In this document: positions 37,368 through 45,492 of the stretch, in pieces | Layout: each line of letters opens with the position of its first letter | How positions within the stretch are numbered: the first letter of the stretch is position 1 | Origin: Enterococcus faecium | Lineage (GTDB): Bacteria > Bacillota > Bacilli > Lactobacillales > Enterococcaceae | NCBI RefSeq assembly: GCF_029023785.1 | Contig: NZ_CP118956.1 | Span: 1-64,000, forward strand | Length of the DNA stretch: 64,000 bases | Direction of reading: 5' to 3' | The notes under the pieces: model-generated | Told to the model about the DNA's origin: nothing | The model's input: the letters and a program-made list of their open reading frames with translations, nothing else | Database searches by the model: none | Made by a program: the position numbers and the translations under genes

Positions 37368-37421
37368 TTGTATACGTATAAACTTATGTTATACTGTTTT
37401 TATAAGTTTATACGTATACAA
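37368..37421. promoter_or_regulatory. AbiE promoter inside a perfect 20-bp palindromic operator
   Basis: TTGTATACGTATAAACTTAT (37368-37387) is repeated exactly as its complement at 37402-37421, across a 14-nt spacer. The spacer holds a -10 TATACT (37390-37395), 16 bp from a -35-like TTGTAT at the start of the left arm. AbiEi antitoxins are known to repress their own operon by binding inverted repeats, so this is the expected operator. A GGAGGG ribosome site follows. Confidence 0.85.
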
Positions 37422-37433
37422 AGGAGGGAGAAA

Positions 37434-38030
37434 ATGACAAAAGCAATGGTATACAAGCTGCTAGAAGAATTTAATGGAACTTTGGCTTTGAAGGATGCCA
37501 AAAAAGCGGGCATTTCTCCTGTAACGATCAAACGTATGGTAGATCGAGGGGAGCTGGATCGAGAGTATCCAGGTTTTTTCACCTTACCTGGTCAATTTCC
37601 TGATGAATTGTTTATGGCGCAAAAAAAATATGAACGCGGCATTATTTCACATATTACCGCGTTAGATTTGTATGATTTAACAGATATGATCCCTAGACAG
37701 ATCGATCTGACTGTACCTTACGGTTATCACGTTTCTGAAAAAGGATTGAAGGAATTCGCAGTTGAGCTACACTATACAAAAGCGGAATGGTATGAATTAG
37801 GTAAGATTGAAATAAAAAGTCGCTATGGGAATCCTATTATAGCTTATGATCCAGAAAGAACTTTATGTGACATTTGGAATCCCTGGTATACCGTTGAGGA
37901 TGAAATCAAAGTAAAAGCAATCAAAAACTATATGGAGTCGGACAGAAAAAATCTTAGAAAATTGAATGAGTATCGACGAATTTTACCAACAGACAAAACG
38001 ATGCGTTCTTATATTATGGCTTTAAATTAA
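37434..38030 (+). CDS. abiEi: AbiEi antitoxin
   Basis: ATG 37434 follows AAGGAGGGAG. The 198-residue protein has an N-terminal winged HTH (ALKDAKKAGISPVTIKRMVDRG, about 15-37) and the AbiEi C-terminal domain (SHITALDLYDLTDMIPRQI and DPERTLCDI). It is the type IV antitoxin and transcriptional repressor of the abiE operon, and counters the downstream nucleotidyltransferase without binding it directly. The toxin gene follows by 12 bp. Confidence 0.92.
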   Translation: MTKAMVYKLLEEFNGTLALKDAKKAGISPVTIKRMVDRGELDREYPGFFTLPGQFPDELFMAQKKYERGIISHITALDLYDLTDMIPRQIDLTVPYGYHVSEKGLKEFAVELHYTKAEWYELGKIEIKSRYGNPIIAYDPERTLCDIWNPWYTVEDEIKVKAIKNYMESDRKNLRKLNEYRRILPTDKTMRSYIMALN

Positions 38031-38042
38031 AGGAGAAGATAC

Positions 38043-38930
38043 ATGACACCTACGCAGTTAAAAGCAAAAGTGAAGAATATTTCTAGAGAAAAAGAAGTTG
38101 ATCCGCAGCTTGTTTTAAGACATTTTATGATGGAAAAATTCTTGGAAAAAATCTCAGAGTCTCCTTATCGTGAAAATTTTGTGTTAAAAGGCGGCTTCTT
38201 GATTGGCTCAAAGTATGGCATTGAAAATCGCACAACCAAAGATATTGATACGACTTTACGGGAAATGAAAGTAACCAAAGAAACATTAGCAACGGTTCTA
38301 AACGAAATTTTTTCAACGCCGACGAAAGAAGGCATTCAATTTGAGATTCAAGGAATGAAAGAAACGAGAGAAGCCGATTACTATCCAGGATTTAGCTTAC
38401 GTGTGCTGGCACATTTGGAAAACATGCGGCCAGATTTGACTACAGGTGACTCGATCTATCCTGCAACGATCACTCACAGTCATAAATTGATGTTTGAGGA
38501 TCGAACGATTCCTTTGGAATCCTATCCTACAGAACAAATTATTGCTGAAAAATTAAGTGCAACCTTTGATTTTTTAACAGATAATTCGAGAGGAAAAGAT
38601 TTTTATGATCTCTATACTATTCCTAAAATGGAGAAGATCGATGAGAAGACCTTGAAAGATAGTGTGAGAAATACATTTACACGTCGAGGAAAAACTGATC
38701 CGTTAAAGATATACTATGAAAAGGATATGGATGTACTGAAAAATAGTCACGAGCTAAAAGATACATGGAAGAAATATCAAAAAAGCAATCCTTATGCTGC
38801 ATCGATCACGTACGATGAGACAATGGATTCGATTAGTAATTTGATGGAAAAAGTGATTCACGTCGAAGAAAAAGAGCGAAAACTAGCTTATCAAAGACAC
38901 CAACAGATGAATAGAGAAATGGAGAGATAA
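38043..38930 (+). CDS. abiEii: AbiEii toxin (nucleotidyltransferase)
   Basis: This 295-residue protein has the DUF1814/AbiEii signature: [14 protein letters not shown] followed by TTKDIDTTL, the acidic pair that binds metal in this nucleotidyltransferase family. The downstream [28 protein letters not shown] motif is intact. The toxin blocks growth, for example on phage infection, and stabilises the plasmid. It starts behind AAAGGAGAAG and ends 2 bp before ssb. Confidence 0.92.
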   Translation: MTPTQLKAKVKNISREKEVDPQLVLRHFMMEKFLEKISESPYRENFVLKGGFLIGSKYGIENRTTKDIDTTLREMKVTKETLATVLNEIFSTPTKEGIQFEIQGMKETREADYYPGFSLRVLAHLENMRPDLTTGDSIYPATITHSHKLMFEDRTIPLESYPTEQIIAEKLSATFDFLTDNSRGKDFYDLYTIPKMEKIDEKTLKDSVRNTFTRRGKTDPLKIYYEKDMDVLKNSHELKDTWKKYQKSNPYAASITYDETMDSISNLMEKVIHVEEKERKLAYQRHQQMNREMER

Positions 38931-38932
38931 AG

Positions 38933-39418
38933 ATGATTAATAATGTGACATTAGTAGGACGCTTAACCAAAGATCCTGATTTACGTTATACCGCAAGTGG
39001 TACTGCAGTAGCGACTTTTACCCTAGCCGTCAACCGAAATTTCACGAATCAAAACGGCAATCGAGAAGCCGATTTTATTAACTGCGTGATTTGGCGCAAA
39101 CCAGCAGAAACAATGGCGACATTAGCTAAAAAAGGTAGCTTGATTGGTGTAGTTGGGCGGATTCAAACGCGGACTTACGACAACCAGCAAGGACAACGTG
39201 TATATGTGACTGAAGTTGTAGCAGATAACTTTCAACTATTAGAAAGTAAAGCAGCGACAGAGAGCCGTGCGCACGCTGATCAATCGTCCACCAGTCCAAG
39301 CACCGCCACCTTTGAACAACGGGATACAGCGACGCCTAACAACAATGGATTGAACGCTTCACAGAATCCATTTGGTGGACAATCAATCGATATTAGCGAT
39401 GATGATCTACCGTTTTAG
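38933..39418 (+). CDS. ssb: Single-stranded DNA-binding protein
   Basis: The 161-residue protein has a complete OB fold ([19 protein letters not shown] to about residue 105), a flexible Gln/Ser/Asn linker and the conserved acidic tip DISDDDLPF. It coats single-stranded DNA and recruits replication partners through the tip. A plasmid-encoded copy near mobilisation and anti-restriction genes fits a role in establishment after transfer. Confidence 0.95.
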   Translation: MINNVTLVGRLTKDPDLRYTASGTAVATFTLAVNRNFTNQNGNREADFINCVIWRKPAETMATLAKKGSLIGVVGRIQTRTYDNQQGQRVYVTEVVADNFQLLESKAATESRAHADQSSTSPSTATFEQRDTATPNNNGLNASQNPFGGQSIDISDDDLPF

Positions 39419-39439
39419 TTTGAGAAAGAAGGAGTAAGC

Positions 39440-39696
39440 ATGGCAAAAAAATTAGTCTGACGATGGATCTATTGATACCCGTAATTGCATTTATAGACGG
39501 GATTTCTTTGGGCGTCACTGAAAATCCTTTGGTAAATAGAATTGCGAAAGGATCACTATTTCTTGTATTCGTGTATCTTGTCTGTTCTTATCTTTTAAAA
39601 AGAGCAGGAAAGGATAATTCCTTTTGGCGATTGACTAAAGTCACAGTAGCAGCGACAGCTGTTATACTTACGGCTATTCTACCGCTTTATATGTAG
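39440..39696 (+). pseudogene. Small membrane protein with a poly-A frameshift near the start
   Basis: ATG 39440 follows AAGGAGTAAG but reads MAKKLV-stop, because an A7 run (39445-39451) is one base short. With eight As it would continue as MAKKISLTMDLLIPVIAF and on to 39696. The downstream frame has an ATG at 39463 but no ribosome site of its own. The product would be about 85 residues with two hydrophobic segments. Sequencing error, phase variation or real decay cannot be separated here. Confidence 0.6.
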
Positions 39697-39712
39697 AGTT
39701 AACGGGAAATCG

Positions 39713-39741
39713 TTGAACTTCTTGCGAAATATTGCTATAAT
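39713..39741 (+). promoter_or_regulatory. Promoter of the antitoxin RNA
   Basis: TTGAAC (39713-39718) and TATAAT (39736-39741) are spaced by 17 bp, almost full consensus, and point into the small RNA described next. Confidence 0.8.
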
Positions 39742-39747
39742 GAACAT

Positions 39748-39867
39748 GAAAAAGAGGAGTTGCGCTAACAACCCCTCATTAACAGCACCGATTAAAGAAC
39801 GGTGGCAGAATATTAGTTATTTGGAAATAACCGCTGACCTGCTAAAGTAGACGGTTATTTCTTTTTG
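39748..39867 (+). ncRNA. Antisense RNA antitoxin of a type I toxin-antitoxin locus
   Basis: A transcript from the promoter at 39713 would run about 120 nt and end at a hairpin, GAAATAACCG (39824-39833) with CGGTTATTTC (39852-39861), followed by T5. Its 3' end overlaps the end of the convergent toxin gene, and it shares ACGGTGGC (39799-39806) with the 5' leader of the toxin transcript (40025-40032, minus). That shared-repeat, shared-terminator design is the one known from the pAD1 par (Fst) locus. Confidence 0.75.
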
Positions 39868-39959
39868 TCATTTTTAAGCATATTTACAATCAAACTAATC
39901 AAAGCAATGGTAAACATACCAAAACCAAGAATGGTTTGAATTGTCTCATATGCGGACAA
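39855..39959 (-). CDS. Holin-like type I toxin peptide
   Basis: I start at TTG 39959, which lies behind AAAGGAGTAAG, giving a 34-residue peptide beginning MSAYETIQTILGFGMFTIAL and ending NDKKK. An in-frame ATG at 39977 would add six residues but lacks a ribosome site. One hydrophobic helix followed by a charged tail is the pattern of the Firmicutes putative holin-like toxin family. It would damage the membrane when the antisense RNA is lost. Confidence 0.82.
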   Translation of the reverse strand: MSAYETIQTILGFGMFTIALISLIVNMLKNDKKK

Positions 39960-40039
39960 AAGGCTTACTCCTTTCATAGATTTTAGCACTTACATTCATA
40001 AGCACCACCACCTTTCCAGAAGTCGCCACCGTCTTCAAA

Positions 40040-40061
40040 CTTTACTGTCTTGACTATTATA
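40040..40061 (-). promoter_or_regulatory. Promoter of the toxin transcript
   Basis: On the minus strand there is an extended -10, TGCTATAAT (TATAAT at 40056-40061). The leader (about 40045 to 39960) includes the ACGGTGGC repeat shared with the antisense RNA. No good -35 is seen, which an extended -10 can offset. Confidence 0.6.
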
Positions 40062-40131
40062 GCATATCTAAAATCGAATAAAAATTCTCAATTTTAACTG
40101 TTTTTGCTATAATTTTAGCGAGGTGATCGTG

Positions 40132-40392
40132 ATGAACAAATATGTTGGTTTGCTTGATAAAATCCGAGTAATAAAAACACAACCATTATTGGTTCGCTTT
40201 ACTTTACAAACAATTCATGAATCGATTAATTGTGTAGTTGCAGATATTGAAATTATCGATAAATTGTTAATTATGGATGATGGAAAATACAATATTGCCG
40301 TCACAGGTCATTTCAATAAACGGAATCAATTAGTCATTGAATCGATGCAAATTAGAAACCCTGATCATTTTACGCGAGCAATGGGCATATAA
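40132..40392 (+). CDS. Small hypothetical protein
   Basis: ATG 40132 is preceded by GAGGTGATC and, about 25 bp upstream, by an extended -10 TGCTATAAT. The 86-residue product is a small alpha/beta protein (MNKYVGLLDKIRVIKTQPLL) with no recognised family. It has its own promoter and terminator and so is a single-gene unit. Confidence 0.65.
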   Translation: MNKYVGLLDKIRVIKTQPLLVRFTLQTIHESINCVVADIEIIDKLLIMDDGKYNIAVTGHFNKRNQLVIESMQIRNPDHFTRAMGI

Positions 40393-40399
40393 ATAAAAG

Positions 40400-40438
40400 A
40401 AGAGCTGCAATCCTAATGTAGGACTGCAGCTCTTTTTG
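40400..40438 (+). terminator. Terminator
   Basis: AGAGCTGCA (40401-40409) pairs with TGCAGCTCT (40425-40433), followed by T5. Confidence 0.8.
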
Positions 40439-40440
40439 TT

Positions 40441-40840
40441 TTACATAGAAACAGGAAGAAAGGGAAAGGCCTGTTTAGGAAGGCACAAGCGCCTTCTCAA
40501 TTGAAAAACCTTTCTCTCACTCCAACCGCCACCGCCGTTCGAGAAGAAAGGAAGTGAACGTTGCACGTTCACTAAGATAAGGGGCCTTGCTTTGTAAGAC
40601 AAAATAGGAAAAGCTTCCTCTCACCAAAAGGTTCGTTCCTGTTCGCTATCTCTTTATTGATTTGCCAGACCGGCAACAAGTTGCCTTTTATCACCAAAAA
40701 GCGACAAGGACAAGGGTAAATGGCACGCTGCGCGCCCTTGTCCTTGTCGCTTTTCGTTGATTCATTCTGGCCAACAAATCAATAAAGAAAGAACTAACGA
40801 AAGGAAGTAAAACCTTTCCTAAGAGGAGGCAGAATCAATC
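40441..40840. other. Gene-free region with nested inverted repeats
   Basis: No ORF is supported. It holds TCTTTATTGATTTG (40651-40664) complementary to 40775-40788. Inside that is a perfect 20-bp pair AAAAGCGACAAGGACAAGGG (40697-40716) with 40735-40754. Upstream, a hairpin formed by CTTTCTCTC and GAGAAGAAAG exposes CCAACCGCCACCGCCG (40522-40537). The whole could be a replication or single-strand origin, or the leader of the small genes downstream. GC-rich loops stand out against the AT-rich surroundings. Confidence 0.55.
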
Positions 40841-41047
40841 ATGCGAAAGAAATTTGATTATTGGGGTGTTCCCTTCAGCGAATTATTCCCAAACTATCAT
40901 GCACCACATACTGTCGAATGCGATTGTGGAGAAAGAGCGAAATGTATCAAAAGCTATTGTTTGTATCAATGTCCAACATGCGGGAAAAAATATACCTTGT
41001 CTTATGGCGATTATATTTTGATTGAGGAGAAAGGAAAGAAACGCTGA
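40841..41047 (+). CDS. Small zinc-ribbon protein
   Basis: The 68-residue protein begins MRKKFDYWGVPFSELFPNYH and has two cysteine pairs, ECDCGERAKC and QCPTCGKK, that should bind one zinc. It starts behind AGAGGAGGCAG, and its last base is the first base of the next gene. DNA or RNA binding is likely; specific function is unknown. Confidence 0.7.
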   Translation: MRKKFDYWGVPFSELFPNYHAPHTVECDCGERAKCIKSYCLYQCPTCGKKYTLSYGDYILIEEKGKKR

Positions 41048-41298
41048 TGAAAACACAACACAAATTATTGACTGTAAAAGAAGTCGTTCAAATTTTGGTG
41101 GACAAAGAAGTCATTTCTGAAAAAGTAGCAGAAGCTTTACTTATTCCGCGGTACTGGACGATAGAAACCCCTTTAGTAGAGGATGCACCGACTATGCTAT
41201 TTGAAGACCTAGTGAAGATTGCAGGATGTGAACTGCATTATCAAGAAAACTTGGAAACTTATGAAAACGAATATTGGTTAACCAAATTAGAGAACTAA
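41047..41298 (+). CDS. Small acidic hypothetical protein
   Basis: The 83-residue product has an N-terminal helical part, LTVKEVVQILVDKEVISEKV, that could be an HTH, and an acidic tail. Translation is coupled to the upstream gene by a one-base overlap, and the next gene starts 14 bp after. No family is recognised. Confidence 0.6.
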   Translation: MKTQHKLLTVKEVVQILVDKEVISEKVAEALLIPRYWTIETPLVEDAPTMLFEDLVKIAGCELHYQENLETYENEYWLTKLEN

Positions 41299-41312
41299 AA
41301 AGGAGAAAAAAT

Positions 41313-41750
41313 ATGGCTCAAAATTACTATGACGAATTTGTCAAATTACCTTTGGATAAAATGGCACAAAAAATGGAGGATATGACGTTCCTAGACAACG
41401 AAACACGTGTTCCAAAAAAACATTATAAAGAAAAATTGTCGGTAGCTGTGGAAGAAATGATTGAATTAGGTGTCGAAATGAATCTTATTGCGACGTACTA
41501 TCGAACACTGGAAGAACTGAAAAAGCAAAATGCAAAATGGTTTTTCCAAGCCTTACTATGCTTGGAAGTAGGTGTCAAACCAAGCACTATTAAACCTTCT
41601 GAATATCAAGCTTTAGAACTAACGTATGCGAAATTTGTCGAAACGAAAAAAGCCAAGACTGTTTCAAGTGAATGGTTAGATTATTTTGAAAATATCAATA
41701 AGTATGGCGCCTATTACACCATGAAAAAGGAGGACAACGAAAATGAATAA
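41313..41750 (+). CDS. Hypothetical helical protein
   Basis: I start at ATG 41313, behind AAAAAGGAGAAA. The 145-residue protein is mainly helical and soluble, beginning MAQNYYDEFVKLPLDKMAQK, with no recognised domain. It is third in a small operon that follows the structured region. Confidence 0.6.
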   Translation: MAQNYYDEFVKLPLDKMAQKMEDMTFLDNETRVPKKHYKEKLSVAVEEMIELGVEMNLIATYYRTLEELKKQNAKWFFQALLCLEVGVKPSTIKPSEYQALELTYAKFVETKKAKTVSSEWLDYFENINKYGAYYTMKKEDNENE

Positions 41751-41864
41751 GGTGATTTATCAACTAACAACGGATTCCATATCAACGATTTGAAAGAAAA
41801 AAAGGTCAATAATCATTTATACCGAAAAGTGAGAATGTGTGAAATAAGGACAAAAAAAGCCTAG
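41743..41864 (+). pseudogene. Short frameshifted ORF at the operon end
   Basis: ATG 41743, behind AAGGAGGACAACG, reads MNKVIYQLT and soon stops, whereas the +1 frame continues as NNGFHINDLKEKKVNNHLYR to a stop at 41864. One missing base near 41768 would join the two into about 41 residues. This is a weak call. Confidence 0.35.
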
Positions 41865-41884
41865 TAACTAAGGGAATGGTTCTT

Positions 41885-41941
41885 ATTTCGCACCAACCGC
41901 CCCCGCCGCTTAGGTGGTGCGAAATAAACGGGCAAAGCCCG
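41885..41941. promoter_or_regulatory. Paired hairpins with a C-rich loop
   Basis: TTATTTCGCACC (about 41883-41894) pairs with GGTGCGAAATAA (about 41916-41927) and exposes CCAACCGCCCCCGCCG (41893-41908). A CGGGC-AAA-GCCCG hairpin follows at about 41929-41941. The loop matches the one at 40522-40537 in 15 of 16 positions. It lies in the leader of the truncated gene at 41970. Confidence 0.6.
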
Positions 41942-41969
41942 ATAACTTAAGAGAAAGAAGGTGATCCAT

Positions 41970-42005
41970 TTGAACAAGATTATTCCCTTATTGTTAGTAC
42001 TGTTT
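41970..42005 (+). pseudogene. Start of a gene cut off by an IS3 remnant
   Basis: TTG 41970, behind GAAGGTGATCC, begins a hydrophobic signal- or membrane-like sequence LNKIIPLLLVLF that runs straight into IS sequence at about 42003. This marks the right edge of the recognisable conjugative element and the start of the IS mosaic. Confidence 0.55.
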
Positions 42006-42587
42006 GTTGGTTTTAAGCCATTGTTCCACTTCTCTTGCTGTGTATTGGCTGCCCAAGTCAGTGTGTAGAATCATTCCTTCTGGAATGTGATAATGTATTT
42101 TTGCTTTATTCAATGTTTGGATGACACAATCCACAGTCATTCGTTTTGAAAATGTATAACTAATAATTTTTTTCGTGTGTAAATCCATGATTGAAGATAA
42201 GTAACACCAACCATTTTTCTTAGTAGGAATGTACGTAATGTCAGCTGCCCATTTCTCACAGATCGTTTCAGTAGAAAAGTCCTGATTTAAGAGATTCTCT
42301 TTTGAAATGATCGGTTTATTAGACCTTTGAGGTCTATATTTTTTAACTACAATCGACCTTAAATTTAATTGTTTCATTAGCTTTTGGACATGTTTAAGAG
42401 ATACTGAAATCCCTTCTTTTAATAAAACTTGATGGATCTTTGTGGCACCATAGCGTTGTTTATTCGTAAAAAAAATTGTTGAAATCTTCTTTTTCAACTT
42501 ATTATTTCTGATTTCTGTAGCTGTCAACGGTTTATTCTTATAAAAATAATAGACACTTCTAGGGATTTCTAATAACCGACACAACAA
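41994..42587 (-). pseudogene. IS3 OrfB, C-terminally truncated
   Basis: The 197 residues match the full-length copy at 59184-60005 up to residue 195 and then end in two foreign codons. The integrase Asp residues (WAADITYIPT and LHTDLGSQY) remain, but the catalytic Glu region is lost, so it is inactive. Confidence 0.88.
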
Positions 42588-42969
42588 AGAAACAGTGTAA
42601 TCCTTACACCATTTTTCAATAAATTGAACAAGCGAATTTAGGTTTTCCGAGAGAATATGGCTGCGGCTTTTTTTAAGATTTCAAGTTCCTCATTTAAACG
42701 AGCATTTTCTTTTCTCAGTTCAGCTACTTCTTTTCCAGTCAGTCCTGTGGACTGATCAGGTAAATATAAATTCTTCCATTTGTAAATCGTTGCTTCAGAT
42801 AAGCCATATTCTTTCGCTAACCCTTGAACAGAACGTCCAGTTTGATTCAGTTCAACAATCATTTGTTTAAAATTTTCTTCATATCGGGTCATAAAAATTC
42901 ATCCTCTCGTAGATAAGTTTAATTTATTCTTGTCTCTACGAAAAGCTGTCTAAGATTTGATACTAACAC
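42003..42969 (-). mobile_element. IS3-family element, right end deleted
   Basis: This is a near-identical copy of the element at 58803-60047 in the opposite orientation, keeping the left end (TGTTAGTATC, complement at 42969) and orfA. OrfB is cut after the codons for WLKTNK, at ACCAACAAA. About 280 bp including the last catalytic residue and the right repeat are missing, so it cannot move on its own. Confidence 0.88.
42638..42892 (-). CDS. IS3 OrfA of the truncated copy
   Basis: The 84-residue HTH/coiled-coil protein (MTRYEENFKQMIVELNQTGR) differs from the copy at 58879-59133 by one visible residue (QGLAKEY against RGLAKEY). It has a ribosome site AGAGGATG. Without a full OrfB it has no transposition role in cis. 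Confidence 0.88.
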   Translation of the reverse strand: MTRYEENFKQMIVELNQTGRSVQGLAKEYGLSEATIYKWKNLYLPDQSTGLTGKEVAELRKENARLNEELEILKKAAAIFSRKT

Positions 42970-43402
42970 CAGGTTCCATGGAAGTTCGAATACCCAACAA
43001 TTTAGTTTTTGCGCTACCACTATAAAGTAAATCAATAACAGTAATTGCCAAAGAATTAAAAAAACCCACTCCTACACCAAAGACAATCCTAGAAATTAAT
43101 ATTACATAGTAATTATCAATAAAGAAAGGTACCACACCTGCAAAACCGGCCAATAAAAGCCCTAATATTACAGTTTTTTTGATACCTATTTTTTTAGAAA
43201 TAAAATTTGCAATTATTAAGGAAATGACAACTGAAAATTGTTGTACAGTACTTAAACTTTCAATAGCAGCCTCTGAAATATTATTATAATGGTTACTAAT
43301 ATCTGGCAACAGCGGAGAAATTGCCGGTCCTGTTGTGATAATAAGGGAAACGCTTAAAACCGATATTTTTGTTAATAAGTTTAATTTATTTTGTTTATTC
43401 AT
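42969..43402 (-). pseudogene. MFS transporter, N-terminal fragment
   Basis: About 144 residues of a 12-helix major facilitator protein remain, from MNKQNKLNLLTKISVLSVSL through four or five helices to RTSMEPG. The cytoplasmic motif between helices 2 and 3 reads ISKKIGIKKTVI. The IS3 remnant then replaces the rest. The substrate cannot be told. Confidence 0.8.
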
Positions 43403-43460
43403 TCATATCAACCTTTCATTTACAAGAATAAAAGTAACGTTTAATATTTTTTAATTTTAT

Positions 43461-43990
43461 GATTTGTCAAATTAAGCTAGAATAAAATGCTTCTTGTACA
43501 TAGCTCAAAAATATTTCGATTGGTGTTCTGTAATTCAATGATTTTCTTGGAATATGATTACGTTGATTGCTGACACTGGAAATAAATGTCTGATTCACTT
43601 CTCTAAAATCCATTGATTTCGGCAGTCCATTACGACGCAGAATCCCGTTAGAATTCTCGTTTAATGGGCGTTGAGAAGGTGTTCCAGGGTCCGCAAAATA
43701 TATATCAATATCATGTTGGTTACTAATGGCTTTCCAGTTAGAAAATTCTTTTCCACAGTCAAACGTAATAGATTTAAAGAAGTTTTTAGGGAAGCGAGAA
43801 AACCATTGATTAAGGGCAGTTTCAATCGGCTTATTATGTTGAAGATAATATGATTCTATCATTGTCAGTTCGTCTATGGTAAGATGTTTGTAGGTCATTT
43901 ATGGTTACACTCCTTTGTTTTCTTTCGTCGGAAATACAATTTGAGTGTACCATAAATGCCTTTTTATTTTTCTAACTTAATTTTACAATT
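43461..43990 (-). mobile_element. Internally deleted IS30-family element
   Basis: Both imperfect ends are present (ATTTGTCAAATTAAGCTAGA at one side and the complement of AATTGTAAAATTAAGTTAGA at the other), but only about 530 bp lie between them, against about 1050 bp for the full-length relative at 49821-50874. The middle of the transposase gene is missing, making this a MITE-like, non-autonomous derivative. Confidence 0.82.
43467..43898 (-). pseudogene. IS30 transposase with central deletion
   Basis: The first about 27 residues (MTYKHLTIDELTMIESYYLQHN) are joined in frame to the last about 115 residues (from NQWFSRFPKNFFKSITFDCGKEF). The HTH and first catalytic Asp regions are lost. The 143-residue frame remains open, so the deletion was in frame. 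Confidence 0.85.
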
Positions 43991-44021
43991 CGCGTAATTT
44001 AATGCGCTTTAAAGTAGTTTT

Positions 44022-45278
44022 TTATGATTTGCTTTTTATTAATTTGCTGGCTTTAATGAAATCACGTTGTATCCAGAATGAGATTAGCAGTGCCAATAGA
44101 TCAATCAAAATAAAGGCAGCTAATGTCAAAGTATAATTGTGGAACAGTTGATGTGTTAATGATAATAGTAATGGTCCAACAACTCCGGCAGCAGCCCATG
44201 CTGTCAGTACATATCCATGAACAGCTCCTAATTCTTTAGTACCAAAGACATCACCTAAGTAGGCTGGGATGACAGAAAAGCCTGCTCCATAACAAGACAT
44301 CAACAAGCATAATGCAATGACAAATAGGAGCGGTAATTTGAAGATGAGCATGGCTGAAAGCATTACAATATCGAGAATAAAAATGGCACTGAAAGTAGCA
44401 GGGCGCCCGATATAATCAGACAAAGTTGCCCATATCAAACGTCCAAAGCCATTGAAAAGGCCTATGATTCCAACCATAATTGCGGCTGTTTGGACAGACA
44501 TGCCGGTCATACTTTGAGCCATGGGGGATGCAGCTGAGACAAGGCCGATCCCGCATGTAATATTGATAAAGAACATTATCCAAAGAAAAGTGAAGGATTT
44601 AGTTTTGAGGGCTTGGTTAGCTGTTAGCTCCGGTCCTCGGGTTAGACGTGTTCCCTTTTTTTGAGAAATGCTATTTTCAGTAGTGCTTGATAGTGCCAGA
44701 TTTGGACGAACAATAAACTGTGCAGCGAGCAGCATAATAACAAAATAAAATGTTCCTAAGAGATAGAATGTTTGTTCAAGACCAACACTAGCCATTAGCT
44801 GTTGAGCAACAGGACCAGTCAGCATTGCTGCAAAACCAAATCCCATAATAGCTAACCCCGTTGCTAAACCGCGTTTGTCTGGAAACCATTTAATAATTGT
44901 TGATACAGGGGTAACGTATCCTGCTCCCAGTCCTAAGCCGCCTATGACACCATATGAGAGATATAATAGCCAAATTGAATTTTGATGGATAGCCCAACCA
45001 GTCATAATGGTTCCAGTTCCGTAAAGAAAGCTAGCAATAGTTCCCGTTAGTCTAGGGCCTATTTTTTCAACGACTTTGCCCATAAAGGCGGCTGACATTC
45101 CCAAGAAGAAAATAGCGATACTAAATGCAAGAGCGACTGAGGATTCTGCCCAACCATTTTGTTTTGCAATTGGATTAGTAAAAACACTCCAAGCATAAAC
45201 GGAACCAATCATTAAATGAAACATGACACCTGCAAACGCAACAACATAGCGATTTGTTTTCAACAACAATTCCTCCAT
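44022..45278 (-). CDS. OFA-family MFS transporter (oxalate/lactate type)
   Basis: The 418-residue protein has about 12 membrane helices and begins with a region typical of oxalate/formate antiporter-like proteins (MFHLMIGSVYAWSVFTNPI; GGLGLGAGYVTPVSTIIKWFPDKRG). Related proteins carry small carboxylates such as lactate, oxalate or formate. It appears full-length. It starts behind GGAGGAATTG (minus). It stands alone between IS elements. The 214 bp upstream, 45279-45492, hold only AT-rich sequence with no clear gene. Confidence 0.85.
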   Translation of the reverse strand: MEELLLKTNRYVVAFAGVMFHLMIGSVYAWSVFTNPIAKQNGWAESSVALAFSIAIFFLGMSAAFMGKVVEKIGPRLTGTIASFLYGTGTIMTGWAIHQNSIWLLYLSYGVIGGLGLGAGYVTPVSTIIKWFPDKRGLATGLAIMGFGFAAMLTGPVAQQLMASVGLEQTFYLLGTFYFVIMLLAAQFIVRPNLALSSTTENSISQKKGTRLTRGPELTANQALKTKSFTFLWIMFFINITCGIGLVSAASPMAQSMTGMSVQTAAIMVGIIGLFNGFGRLIWATLSDYIGRPATFSAIFILDIVMLSAMLIFKLPLLFVIALCLLMSCYGAGFSVIPAYLGDVFGTKELGAVHGYVLTAWAAAGVVGPLLLSLTHQLFHNYTLTLAAFILIDLLALLISFWIQRDFIKASKLIKSKS

Positions 45279-45492
45279 TTTTGATAGTATACGAACAATT
45301 TAAACGTTGTTCACAACCATTGTTGGCATATAAGAATAATATCACATTGATTATCACATTTAAACAATTAAATTTTAGTATAAGACGAATTTTAACGTTA
45401 GCTAATGAAAAGTACATTTAAGTTAGCTATAGTACTGGGAAAAAACAAATTACGGTTGCTGTTTTTGAACAAATAAAAAAGCACAGGGAACC

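Noticed and set aside
39983..40054. Cys- and Gly-rich open frame (EDGGDFWKGGGAYECKC) on the minus strand in the toxin leader
   Set aside because: It looks like a small bacteriocin or leader peptide, but there is no start codon downstream of the promoter in that frame and no ribosome site, so I treat it as RNA leader sequence.
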